A model generated the notes under the pieces. It did no database searches, was not told where the DNA came from, and worked only from the letters and a program-made list of their open reading frames with translations. This document shows positions 8,138 to 15,932 of a DNA stretch of 64,000 bases, piece after piece. Each line of letters begins with the position of its first letter. The stretch's first letter is position 1. The stretch comes from Salinispora arenicola (GTDB lineage Bacteria; Actinomycetota; Actinomycetes; Mycobacteriales; Micromonosporaceae), in assembly GCF_006716065.1 (NCBI RefSeq), contig NZ_VFOL01000001.1, forward strand, positions 4,092,001 through 4,156,000, given 5' to 3'. The translations under genes and the position numbers were made by a program.

Positions 8138-9436
8138 ATGTCGACCCCGAAGAGATGGCATTTTGTGGCGGCCACTGCGGCGCTACTCATGGTGGGAACT
8201 CCCACCGTGGTGGCGAACGCGGAGCCGTCGGCCGAGGTGGCGAGGCACGGCCGGACTACCTGGGCCGCGAGTTGGGCGACCGCGGTTGCCCGGGGCAACT
8301 CGGGTGGTCTGACCAACAGGGGCCTCGAAAACCAAACAATCCGCAACATCGTGCACACCACCGTGGGCGGGCCGGTACTGCGGGTCCGGCTCAGCAACAT
8401 GTACGGCGAGCAGGACGTCCAGATCGGTCGAGCGACCATCGCCCGACCGGACGAGTCGACCCCGGATGATCTGTCCGACATCGACCCGAGTACCTTGCGG
8501 GAGCTGACGTTCGGTGGGTCCAGCTCGGCGACGATGAACCAGGGCGCCGAGTTGCTCAGCGATCCGATCGCCTTCCCGATCGGTGACCAGGAGGACCTGG
8601 TAGTCACGGTCTACTACCCGGTCCTGACCGGCCCGGTGACCTTCCACGGCACGTCCCGCCAGACGAGCTTCATCGGCGACACGGATCTCACCTCGGATGC
8701 CGGCGACGGCTTGACGAGGCTGGCGGACTGCTGCTGGTTCTTCCTGTCCGGCGTCGATGTGCAGCGCCGCAGGAGTCCCGGTTCAGTGGTGGTGTTCGGT
8801 GACTCGATCGCCGACGGTAACGGCAGCACGCTCAACGCCAACAAGCGCTGGCCGGACCTGCTGGCCGATCGGTTCATCGACGCCCGTCCGGATTCCCGGA
8901 CCCCGGCCGTGCTCAACACGAGCCTGGCCGGGAACCGTCTGAACCACGAGGGTGCGGAACCGGGTGCGGGCGGTTTCCCCGGCTACAACGAGTTGGGACC
9001 GAACGCCCTTGCCCGGCTCGACGAGGACATCTTCGCCCAGACCGACGCCCGGGCCGTGATCACGCACCTGGGTATCAACGACATCTGGATGTCCGATGAC
9101 TCCGCCGAGGAGATCATCACCTCGCTCCGCCAGATCAACCAGCAGGTCAAGTCACGTGGCCTGCGGAGCCTGGTGGGCACGCTGACGCCGTACGAGGGTC
9201 ACGGCGAGCCGGGTGTGTGGACGCCGGAGAAGGAGGCGACCCGGCAGGCGGTGAACGAGTACCTGCGCACCAGCAAGGAGTTCGATGGGGTGATCGACTT
9301 CGATCGGGTGCTGCGCGACCCGGAGCAGCCCAGCCGGTTGTTGCCGGCGTACGACTCGGGGGATCACATTCACCCGAACGACGCCGGTAACAAGGCGATG
9401 GCCGGTGCCGTGTCGTTGCGTCTGCTCGGTCTGTGA
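8138..9436 (+). CDS. Secreted SGNH/GDSL hydrolase
   Basis: 432 aa. The ATG at 8138 follows GGAGG by 4 nt and opens a clear signal peptide: charged KRW, then a hydrophobic stretch FVAATAALLMVG and a probable Ala-X-Ala site near ANA-EP. After an N-terminal domain of about 190 residues comes a full SGNH domain: VVFGDSIADG with Ser223, SLAGNRL, THLGINDIW, and DHIHPND with Asp409 and His412. It is a secreted esterase of the large two-domain GDSL type common in actinomycetes. It may be an ordinary extracellular esterase or act on a secreted product; the context does not decide. A perfect 17-bp hairpin follows 5 nt after the stop. Confidence 0.88.
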   Translation: MSTPKRWHFVAATAALLMVGTPTVVANAEPSAEVARHGRTTWAASWATAVARGNSGGLTNRGLENQTIRNIVHTTVGGPVLRVRLSNMYGEQDVQIGRATIARPDESTPDDLSDIDPSTLRELTFGGSSSATMNQGAELLSDPIAFPIGDQEDLVVTVYYPVLTGPVTFHGTSRQTSFIGDTDLTSDAGDGLTRLADCCWFFLSGVDVQRRRSPGSVVVFGDSIADGNGSTLNANKRWPDLLADRFIDARPDSRTPAVLNTSLAGNRLNHEGAEPGAGGFPGYNELGPNALARLDEDIFAQTDARAVITHLGINDIWMSDDSAEEIITSLRQINQQVKSRGLRSLVGTLTPYEGHGEPGVWTPEKEATRQAVNEYLRTSKEFDGVIDFDRVLRDPEQPSRLLPAYDSGDHIHPNDAGNKAMAGAVSLRLLGL

Positions 9437-9441
9437 CACCT

Positions 9442-9478
9442 GGTTCGGGCGGCGGGGAGTTTCCCCGCCGCCCGAACC
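9442..9478 (+). terminator. Very strong stem-loop terminator
   Basis: A perfect 17-bp stem beginning GGTTCGGGCGG with a 3-nt loop (GTT) begins 5 nt after the secreted SGNH stop. It separates this gene from the P450 operon 49 bp downstream. There is no U-tract, as expected for a high-GC actinobacterium. Confidence 0.8.
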
Positions 9479-9527
9479 GCCGTACCTGGTCGACGCCCGT
9501 CGCATCGAGGACTGCTTGGGAGGCACC

Positions 9528-10757
9528 GTGGTGGACGTGGAGGAGCTACTAACCCGTCTCTACAGCGCGCAGGGTCGGCAGGATCCCTTTCCCGTCTACG
9601 CCGACCTGCACGCACAGGGGCCGATCGCCGCCCTGCCGCCTGAGCCGGAGCGACGTCGGGTCGCCGCGGTGGCGGTCGGCTACGACCTGGTCGGCGCGGT
9701 GCTGCGTGACCCGGAGTGGTCCAAGGCACCCCCGCCGGGCTGGACGGAGCAGGAGATCCTCCGGACCCTGCAGACGTCGATGATGTTCATCAATCCGCCG
9801 GACCATGGGCGGATGCGGCATGTGTTCGCCGGCACCTTCACTCCCCGTCGGCTCGGCGCCCTGGAACCGGTGGTCAACCGTGTGGCCGACGAACTGCTGG
9901 ACCGAATGGCCGATGCCGGTGCTGGTGGCCTGGACTTCGTCGCCGAGTTCGCCTACCCCCTGCCGGCCCGGGTGATGGCCGAGTTCATCGGCATTCCGGA
10001 GACCGAGTTGGACTGGTACCGGGAGCGGGTGGACGTGATTGACGCGTTCCTGGACGTGGCCGGCAAGACACCACAGCGGCTGGCCGCGGCGAACGCCGCC
10101 GGAGCCGAACTGCGAGCCTTCTACGGGGAACTGCTCGCGCGCCGCCGCCGCACGCCGGGTGAGGACCTGATCAGTGGACTGGTGGAGGCGGTCGACGCGG
10201 GCGGTGTCGAGCTGACCGAGGACGAGTTGGTCAGCAATCTGATCGTGCTCTTCAACGCCAGCTTCGTCACCACTGTCTACATGCTCAGCAACGGTTTGCC
10301 GGTCCTGCTGGCGCATCCGGAGGTGGCGGCCGCGCTGGCCACCGACCCAGTGCTGACCGCTGGTGCCGTCGACGAGATTCTGCGGCTGCAGGCGCCGGTG
10401 CACCTGCTGGCCCGCGCCGCGCCCCGGGACACGGTGCTCGGCGGGGTGCCGATCCCGCAGGGCCAGAACGTTCTGCTGCTGATCGCCGCGGCCAACCGGG
10501 ATCCGGCCCACTTCCCCGACCCGGACCGGTTCGACCCCTGGCGGTCGGGCCCGCCCTCGCTGGCGTTCGGTCTCGGCCTGCACTACTGCCTCGGTGCCGC
10601 GGTCTCCCGCCTGGAGGGCCGGCTGGCGCTGCCCCGGCTGCTGTCCCGTTTCCCCCGGCTGCGAATCATGGAACAGCCGGTGTACAGCGGCAGCCTCTTT
10701 CTGCGTGGAATCGACAAACTCTCGGTCAGCCCGGGGGAAGGGAGTACCCGTGAGTGA
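9528..10757 (+). CDS. Cytochrome P450
   Basis: 409 aa, soluble bacterial P450. The heme loop FGLGLHYCLGA carries the axial Cys at residue 354. The K-helix ExxR is EILR, and the meander segment DPDRFDPWR is present. The I-helix reads FNASFVTTVYM: the usual acid before the conserved Thr pair (as in AGxE/DTT) is replaced by Val, so proton delivery may be atypical. The start is the GTG 4 nt after GGGAGG; a second GTG follows directly. It is the first gene of a four-gene operon with an esterase, a 2-hydroxyacid oxidase and an HpgT-like aminotransferase. An inferred role is hydroxylation alpha to a carboxyl group, feeding the oxidase. Confidence 0.9.
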   Translation: MVDVEELLTRLYSAQGRQDPFPVYADLHAQGPIAALPPEPERRRVAAVAVGYDLVGAVLRDPEWSKAPPPGWTEQEILRTLQTSMMFINPPDHGRMRHVFAGTFTPRRLGALEPVVNRVADELLDRMADAGAGGLDFVAEFAYPLPARVMAEFIGIPETELDWYRERVDVIDAFLDVAGKTPQRLAAANAAGAELRAFYGELLARRRRTPGEDLISGLVEAVDAGGVELTEDELVSNLIVLFNASFVTTVYMLSNGLPVLLAHPEVAAALATDPVLTAGAVDEILRLQAPVHLLARAAPRDTVLGGVPIPQGQNVLLLIAAANRDPAHFPDPDRFDPWRSGPPSLAFGLGLHYCLGAAVSRLEGRLALPRLLSRFPRLRIMEQPVYSGSLFLRGIDKLSVSPGEGSTRE

Positions 10758-11724
10758 GCCGACCAACCGGCCCGGGGGCGGCATGGGCCTGCATCCTGAA
10801 GCTGAGGCGTACCGGGCAGCCCGCGCGGCGGCCGGTACCCCACCGCTGTACACACAGACCCTCGCCGAGGCCCGTGCGGCCGACCTCGCCGCGATCCAGG
10901 CCGGCGCCGGCGCGGTCGAGCCGGTCCACGAGGTACGCGACGGGTACGTTCCCGGACCGGACGGGGACATACCGGTCCGGGTGTACCGCCCGGCGGGGGC
11001 CGGGCCACTGCCGACGCTGCTCTACTTCTTCGGCGGTGGGTGGACGCTGGGCAGCATCGACACCGCGGACGGGATCTGCCGGCGGCTGGCCAACGCAGTG
11101 CCCTGCCAGGTGGTCACGGTCGGCTACCGGCTGGCTCCCGAGCACCCCTTCCCGGCGGCCGTGCACGACTGCCACGCCGCCCTGCGCCACGTCGCGGCGC
11201 ATCCCGCGGAGTTCGACGCTGACCCGGAGCGCCTCGCGGTGGGCGGGGACAGCGCGGGTGGCAACCTGGCCGCCGCGGTCACGCTGCTCGCCCGGGACGG
11301 TGGTCCCCGGCTGGCAGCGCAGGTCTTGGTCTACCCGAACACCGACCAGACGATCGAGCCGCCCGGCGGTGAGGACCCGCTGCTGTTCAACCGCCGCTCG
11401 GTCACCTGGTACCGGTCTCACTACCTGGCCGATCCGGTCGATGCCCGGCATCCGCTCGCGTCGCCGCTGCTCGCCGACGACCTCGCCGGGCTGCCGCCCG
11501 CGTTCGTGATCACCGCCGAGCACGACCCGCTGTGTGCCGAGGGTGAACGGTACGCCGACCGGCTTCGCGCCGCCGGTGTGCCGACCGTCCTCACCCGGTA
11601 CCCGGGCATGGTCCACGGGTTCTTCGCCATGCCCGGCACGTTCGACGCCGGCCGGCGGGCTCAGGCAGCGGCGGCGACCTTCCTGGGTACCCGCTTCGAC
11701 AGGACGGCGGCCGACGATGGCTGA
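10750..11724 (+). CDS. HSL-family alpha/beta hydrolase (esterase)
   Basis: 324 aa. The HSL/arylacetamide deacetylase pattern is clear: FFGGGW (the HGGG oxyanion motif with Phe at the first position), YRLAPEHPFPAA, and the nucleophile elbow GGDSAGG with Ser168. Later TAEHDPLC and GMVHGFF supply the Asp and His. There is no signal peptide, so it acts in the cytosol. It overlaps the P450 stop by 8 nt and the oxidase start by 8 nt, so expression is tightly coupled. In this context it could hydrolyse an acyl ester or thioester intermediate between the P450 and oxidase steps, by analogy with the thioesterase of phenylglycine pathways; that role is inference. Confidence 0.88.
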   Translation: MSEPTNRPGGGMGLHPEAEAYRAARAAAGTPPLYTQTLAEARAADLAAIQAGAGAVEPVHEVRDGYVPGPDGDIPVRVYRPAGAGPLPTLLYFFGGGWTLGSIDTADGICRRLANAVPCQVVTVGYRLAPEHPFPAAVHDCHAALRHVAAHPAEFDADPERLAVGGDSAGGNLAAAVTLLARDGGPRLAAQVLVYPNTDQTIEPPGGEDPLLFNRRSVTWYRSHYLADPVDARHPLASPLLADDLAGLPPAFVITAEHDPLCAEGERYADRLRAAGVPTVLTRYPGMVHGFFAMPGTFDAGRRAQAAAATFLGTRFDRTAADDG

Positions 11725-12823
11725 GTGGTTGTCGCGCAACGGGAGGCCGCCGGCCGCGCTGGCCGACTTCGCCGACCTCGCCCGCGCAGAACTTCCGCCG
11801 CAGGTGTGGGACTTCGTGGCCGGTGGCAGCGGCGCCGAGACGACGCTGGCCGCGAATCGACGGGCCCTGGACCGTACCGGGGTGCTGCCCCGGGTGCTGG
11901 GTGGTGTGCAGACGCCCTCGACCGACGCCCGGCTGCTGGGCGCCGTCCATGCGCTGCCGGTGGCGGTCGCGCCGATGGCGTACCAGCGGCTGTTGCACCC
12001 CGACGGGGAGGTCGCCCTCGCGGCGGCGGCCGGGGCAACCGGAATCCCGTATGTGGCCAGTACGCTCGGCAGTATCCCGATCGAGCGGGTCGCGCGGGCC
12101 GGTGGCGACGTCTGGTTCCAGCTCTACTGGCTGCGTGACCGGGGGCTCGTCGCCGACCTGCTGGGCCGGGCCGAGGCAGCGCGCTGTACGGCGGTGATGC
12201 TCACCGTGGACGTGCCGATTCTCGGTCGGCGGCTGCGGGACGTGCGTAACTCGTTCGCCATTCCCGCGGATGTCGTCGCCGCGAACCTGCCCACCGGCCG
12301 GGACAGCCTCGCCCACGCGGCGACCCCGGGCGTGTCCGCGGTGGCCGCGCACACCGGTGCGGTCTTCGCACCGACGGTGAGCTGGGACGACCTGGAGTGG
12401 CTGCGGGAGCGGACCTCGGTTCCGCTGGTCGTCAAGGGGGTCCTCGACCCGCGTGATGCCGCCCGCGCGGTGGCGGCCGGAGCGGACGCGGTGGTGGTCT
12501 CCAACCACGGTGGACGCCAGCTCGACGGTGCACCGGCCACCGCGACCGCGCTGCCCGCGGTCGTTGACGCGGTGGGCGACCAGTGCGAGGTGTTGTTGGA
12601 CAGCGGCGTCCGGGGCGGGATGGACGTGCTGCGGGCCCTCGCGCTCGGCGCGCACGGGGTCCTGGTGGGCCGTCCGCTGCTCTGGGCGTTGGCGGCCGGT
12701 GGGCGTGCCGGCGCCGAGACGGCGTTGTCGCTGCTGACCGATGAGTTCCGCGACGCGCTCACGCTGGCCGGGTGCGCCGACTCGGCGGCGGCGCGGCAGC
12801 TGCGGACGACGACGGTGGAGTGA
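11717..12823 (+). CDS. FMN-dependent alpha-hydroxy-acid oxidase (hydroxymandelate oxidase-like)
   Basis: 368 aa TIM-barrel flavoenzyme. Seen: LPPQVWDFVAGGSGAETT at the start, VAPMAYQRLLHPDGE (FMN site), FQLYWLRD, and the active-site SNHGGRQLDG with the catalytic His264 and nearby Arg. It ends with the GVLVGRPLLWALAAGG phosphate-binding loop. The family oxidises 2-hydroxy acids to 2-keto acids with O2. It lies directly upstream of an HpgT-like aminotransferase. In hydroxyphenylglycine pathways the same pair (HmaO, HpgT) converts hydroxymandelate to the glyoxylate and then the arylglycine, so a mandelate-like substrate is the best guess. Confidence 0.88.
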   Translation: MAEWLSRNGRPPAALADFADLARAELPPQVWDFVAGGSGAETTLAANRRALDRTGVLPRVLGGVQTPSTDARLLGAVHALPVAVAPMAYQRLLHPDGEVALAAAAGATGIPYVASTLGSIPIERVARAGGDVWFQLYWLRDRGLVADLLGRAEAARCTAVMLTVDVPILGRRLRDVRNSFAIPADVVAANLPTGRDSLAHAATPGVSAVAAHTGAVFAPTVSWDDLEWLRERTSVPLVVKGVLDPRDAARAVAAGADAVVVSNHGGRQLDGAPATATALPAVVDAVGDQCEVLLDSGVRGGMDVLRALALGAHGVLVGRPLLWALAAGGRAGAETALSLLTDEFRDALTLAGCADSAAARQLRTTTVE

Positions 12824-12825
12824 TC

Positions 12826-14139
12826 GTGGAACTGCACGTTGACGACCTGCATGCGGCCCTTGGGGATCCGGCCCTGAACTCGATGAACTTCCTCAACGAG
12901 GTGGCGCAGCACTACCCGGACGCGGTGTCGCTGGCCGCCGGTCGGCCGTACGAGGAGTTCTTCGAGTTCTCGGCGCTGCACCGGTATCTGGACACTTTCC
13001 GGCGGCACCTGGTCGACGATCTCGGGCAGAGCCCTGGGCAGGTGCATCGCACCCTGTTCCAGTACGGGCGGACCAAGGGGATCGTGCACCACCTGGTGGC
13101 TCGGAACCTTGCCGTGGACGAGGGGATGACGGTCGACCCCGAGGCGATCGTGGTGACCGTCGGGTGTCAGGAGGCCATGTTCCTGGTGCTGCGGGCGTTG
13201 CGGGCCGATCCGCGTGACGTCCTGCTCGCGGTGGCGCCGACCTATGTGGGGCTCACCGGCGCGGCCCGGCTGCTGGACCTTGCGGTTCGTCCGGTGGCGA
13301 CCACCGAGTCCGGGGTGGACCTGGCGGACCTGCGTGGCCAGATCCACCGCGCCCGGTCCGAGGGGTTGCGTCCGCGTGCCTGCTATCTGATGCCGGACTT
13401 CGCCAATCCGTCTGGCGTCAGTATTCCGATGTCCGATCGGCGGGCGTTGCTGGACCTGGCCCAGGAGGAGAACCTGCTGCTGATCGAGGACAACCCGTAC
13501 GGACTCTTCCCGGCCGGGGACGACCGGCGGCTGCCCACATTGAAGGCGTTGGACACCAACCGTCAGGTGATCTACCTCGGATCGTTTGCGAAGACGGTGC
13601 TACCGGGAGCCCGCGTCGGCTATGTGGTGGCTGACCAGCGAGTGGTTGGTGCCGATGGCGCGACGAGCCTCCTGGCCGACCAGTTGGCGAAGGTCAAGAG
13701 CATGGTCACGGTGAACACCTCGCCGCTGGCTCAGGCAGTGGTTGGTGGTGTGCTGCTGGAGCACGGTTGCAGTCTGGTCGCTGCCACGGCCCGGGAACGG
13801 GTTGTCTACGCCCGTAACCTGCGCCACCTGACCGACGGGTTGGTTCGGCGGTTCCCAGCCGGCTCGTCGGTGCGCTGGACGGCGCCCACCGGGGGCTTTT
13901 TCGTGGTGGTGACCGTGCCGTTCCCGGTTGACGACGCGTTGCTGCACCGCTCCGCCCGGGAGTACGGGGTGCTGTGGACGCCGATGGCGCACTTCTACGA
14001 CGACGGGATCCCGGTCCACGCACTGCGGCTGTCGGTCAGCGCCGTCACCCCGGAGGACATCGACCGTGGGTTGGATCGGATCGCCGAGTTCGTCGCCGGT
14101 GAGGTAGCGGGACGGGGCGCCGTGGCCAGTGCATATTGA
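12826..14139 (+). CDS. PLP-dependent aminotransferase, HpgT/PglE-like
   Basis: 437 aa, class I/II aminotransferase. From memory its N-terminus resembles HpgT and phenylglycine aminotransferases: MNFLNEV, DAVSLAAGRPYEEFFEF and then VTVGCQEAMFLVLRAL. The PLP lysine is Lys256 in GSFAKTVLPGARVGY. The PLP-contacting PDFANPSG and DNPYGLF segments are present. The GTG start is 2 nt after the oxidase stop. Expected reaction: transfer of an amino group to an aryl- or alkyl-glyoxylate to give a non-proteinogenic amino acid. The family is secure; the specific substrate is not proven. It ends the P450-esterase-oxidase-aminotransferase operon. Confidence 0.88.
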   Translation: MELHVDDLHAALGDPALNSMNFLNEVAQHYPDAVSLAAGRPYEEFFEFSALHRYLDTFRRHLVDDLGQSPGQVHRTLFQYGRTKGIVHHLVARNLAVDEGMTVDPEAIVVTVGCQEAMFLVLRALRADPRDVLLAVAPTYVGLTGAARLLDLAVRPVATTESGVDLADLRGQIHRARSEGLRPRACYLMPDFANPSGVSIPMSDRRALLDLAQEENLLLIEDNPYGLFPAGDDRRLPTLKALDTNRQVIYLGSFAKTVLPGARVGYVVADQRVVGADGATSLLADQLAKVKSMVTVNTSPLAQAVVGGVLLEHGCSLVAATARERVVYARNLRHLTDGLVRRFPAGSSVRWTAPTGGFFVVVTVPFPVDDALLHRSAREYGVLWTPMAHFYDDGIPVHALRLSVSAVTPEDIDRGLDRIAEFVAGEVAGRGAVASAY

Positions 14140-14203
14140 CTCAGCGCGTTCATCGGATGGCAACGAGCGACCACCCGCCTGTGCCTGGTCCTCGATGGAC
14201 ACC

Positions 14204-14209
14204 CATAAT
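14204..14209 (+). promoter_or_regulatory. Candidate -10 (CATAAT) of a leaderless gene
   Basis: CATAAT is followed by 7 bases and the ATG at 14217. This spacing supports that ATG rather than the earlier one at 14208, which overlaps the hexamer. Confidence 0.4.
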
Positions 14210-14216
14210 GGGTGCC

Positions 14217-14468
14217 ATGATCGCCTGGGAATACGCACTGTTGGTCCGCCGCTACCAAGGGCAGGGTCGCAACTTTCACGTCAGCTTCGTCTGGTACGGC
14301 CCGGACGGATCCCGCCGGGATGTCACCGCCTACGGCGACACCGCGATCGCGCACCTCAACCGGGTCGGGCGGGACGGATGGGAACTGGTCGCCGCGGCCG
14401 AGGACGTGAACAACGTCCAGGGCAGTACCGAGGTGCATCGCTATCACCTCAAGCGACCGTTGTCCTGA
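14217..14468 (+). CDS. Small DUF4177-like protein
   Basis: 83 aa, soluble and acidic to neutral. The pattern WEYALLVRRY, then LNRVGRDGWELVAA, then YHLKRPL matches the small DUF4177 fold (a short beta-rich domain ending in a Lys-Arg-Pro strand). The function of this family is unknown. Start chosen by the -10-like CATAAT spacing. It is a single-gene unit: a hairpin follows 3 nt after the stop and the next gene has its own promoter. Confidence 0.7.
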   Translation: MIAWEYALLVRRYQGQGRNFHVSFVWYGPDGSRRDVTAYGDTAIAHLNRVGRDGWELVAAAEDVNNVQGSTEVHRYHLKRPLS

Positions 14469-14470
14469 GC

Positions 14471-14498
14471 CCGGGGTAGGTGCCATGCCACCTCCCGG
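14471..14498 (+). terminator. Bulged stem-loop after the DUF4177-like gene
   Basis: Outer arms CCGGG / CCCGG and inner arms AGGTG / CACCT around a 6-nt loop, with a 2-nt bulge on one side. It begins 3 nt after the stop codon. Confidence 0.5.
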
Positions 14499-14545
14499 TA
14501 AGGCGGTCGTGGCGCCCGTGCCCGGGTTTGCCGACCTTTGTTGGC

Positions 14546-14551
14546 TAGGAT
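14546..14551 (+). promoter_or_regulatory. Candidate -10 (TAGGAT) of a leaderless gene
   Basis: TAGGAT lies 7 bases before the GTG at 14559. This is the arrangement for leaderless transcription and favours that GTG over the upstream TTG codons in the same frame. Confidence 0.45.
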
Positions 14552-14558
14552 CCCGGAC

Positions 14559-15812
14559 GTGAGAAATCGGCTACTCGCCGCCGCCTCGAGTGTCCTGCTG
14601 TTACCCGTCGTGGTCCCCGCGGCGCACGCCGCCGCACCGACACCGACACCGGCAGCGGTGCCGTGCCCGCGGGTCACCGTGCCGGCATCGGCGCCGTCCC
14701 GTCCACCCCGGCCCTCCCCACCGCCCGCGGTGGCCGAGGACCAGGCGGTCGGCGGGTCAGCGCTGGCCACCGCCGGCCTGGTCACCCCGGCCGGCGGGCC
14801 CCAGCCGCCCGGGGTGACCGCGACGTCGTGGCTGGTGGCGGACCTCGACACGGGCCAGGTGCTGGGTGCGTGCGGCCCGCACGAGCACGGCACCCCGGCC
14901 AGCGTGCAGAAGCTGCTGCTGGCCGCGGCCCTGATGCCGCGCCTCGACCCGCAGCAGGTGGTCACGGTGACGAAGGAGGATCTGGACATCGAGCGCGGCT
15001 CGTCGGCGGTCGGCCTGCTCGTCGGCGGGCGCTACCCGGTGGAGACGGTCTGGCTCGGCCTGCTGCTGCAATCCGGTAACGAGGCGGCGAACGTGCTCGC
15101 CCGCCTCGGCGGCGGTGCCGAGGGGCGCGCGGGTGGCGTCCGGGCGATGAACGAGTTCGCCGAGTACCTGGGCGCCCGGCAGACACACGCGGCCACACCG
15201 TCCGGGCTGGACGGTCCGGGCCAGTTCACCAGCGCGTACGATCTCGCGTTGATCGCCCGGGTCTGCTTCGCCGATCCCACGTTCCGGCGGTACGCACTGA
15301 CCGAGACCCACCGGATTCCCGCCCAGGAGCAGCTCGGCAAGAAGGGTTTCCAGATCCAGAACGGGAACCCCCTCGTCGGTCGTTACCCGGGAGCGTTGGG
15401 CGGCAAGACCGGCTTCACCTCGTTGGCCCGGCACACGTACGTGGGCGCGGCCGAGCGCGACGGTCGACGCCTGGTGGTGACGCTGCTGGGTGCCGAGTCC
15501 CGGCCGATGCGTGGTTGGGAGCAGGGTGCCGTCCTGCTGGACTGGGGCTTCGCGCTGCCCCGGGACGCGTCGGTCGGTCGCCTCGTCGAGCCGGGGCAGC
15601 CGACCCCGACCCCGACCCCGACTCAGTCTCCGTCCGTCACGCCGCCGATGGCCGCCGATCCCCGGCCTGCCGCCGACGAGTCACTCTCGGACGGGGTGAC
15701 CGGGCCGGGGCCGTTGCTGGTGGCCGCGGCGGCTGGGGTGGGCGGGCTGGTGGCGCTGATCGTGCGTCTGGTTCACCGTTCCCGTCGTCGGCGCGGGCGG
15801 CTCCGGGCTTGA
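14559..15812 (+). CDS. D-alanyl-D-alanine carboxypeptidase (peptidase S11, PBP5-like), membrane-anchored
   Basis: 417 aa. N-terminal signal peptide (LLAAASSVLLLPVVVPAAHA), a Pro-rich linker, then the penicillin-binding domain with all three active-site motifs: S115-V-Q-K118, S172-G-N174 and K283-T-G285. A Pro-Thr repeat linker near residue 350 leads to a C-terminal membrane helix (LLVAAAAGVGGLVALIV) and an Arg-rich cytosolic end. It should trim the terminal D-Ala of peptidoglycan pentapeptides outside the membrane. A paralogue of the same layout is at 34747-35958. It lies upstream of htpG with a separate promoter region. Confidence 0.92.
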   Translation: MRNRLLAAASSVLLLPVVVPAAHAAAPTPTPAAVPCPRVTVPASAPSRPPRPSPPPAVAEDQAVGGSALATAGLVTPAGGPQPPGVTATSWLVADLDTGQVLGACGPHEHGTPASVQKLLLAAALMPRLDPQQVVTVTKEDLDIERGSSAVGLLVGGRYPVETVWLGLLLQSGNEAANVLARLGGGAEGRAGGVRAMNEFAEYLGARQTHAATPSGLDGPGQFTSAYDLALIARVCFADPTFRRYALTETHRIPAQEQLGKKGFQIQNGNPLVGRYPGALGGKTGFTSLARHTYVGAAERDGRRLVVTLLGAESRPMRGWEQGAVLLDWGFALPRDASVGRLVEPGQPTPTPTPTQSPSVTPPMAADPRPAADESLSDGVTGPGPLLVAAAAGVGGLVALIVRLVHRSRRRRGRLRA

Positions 15813-15932
15813 CCGGGACCGGGGCGTCGCTGCCTGCTCCCGCGCGTGGTACTCGTATCCTTTCGGGCGACACGTCGTCGGGGGCGGCGCCGCCCGTCGA
15901 CAATCCGGACCTTGCAGACGAGAGGACATGGC

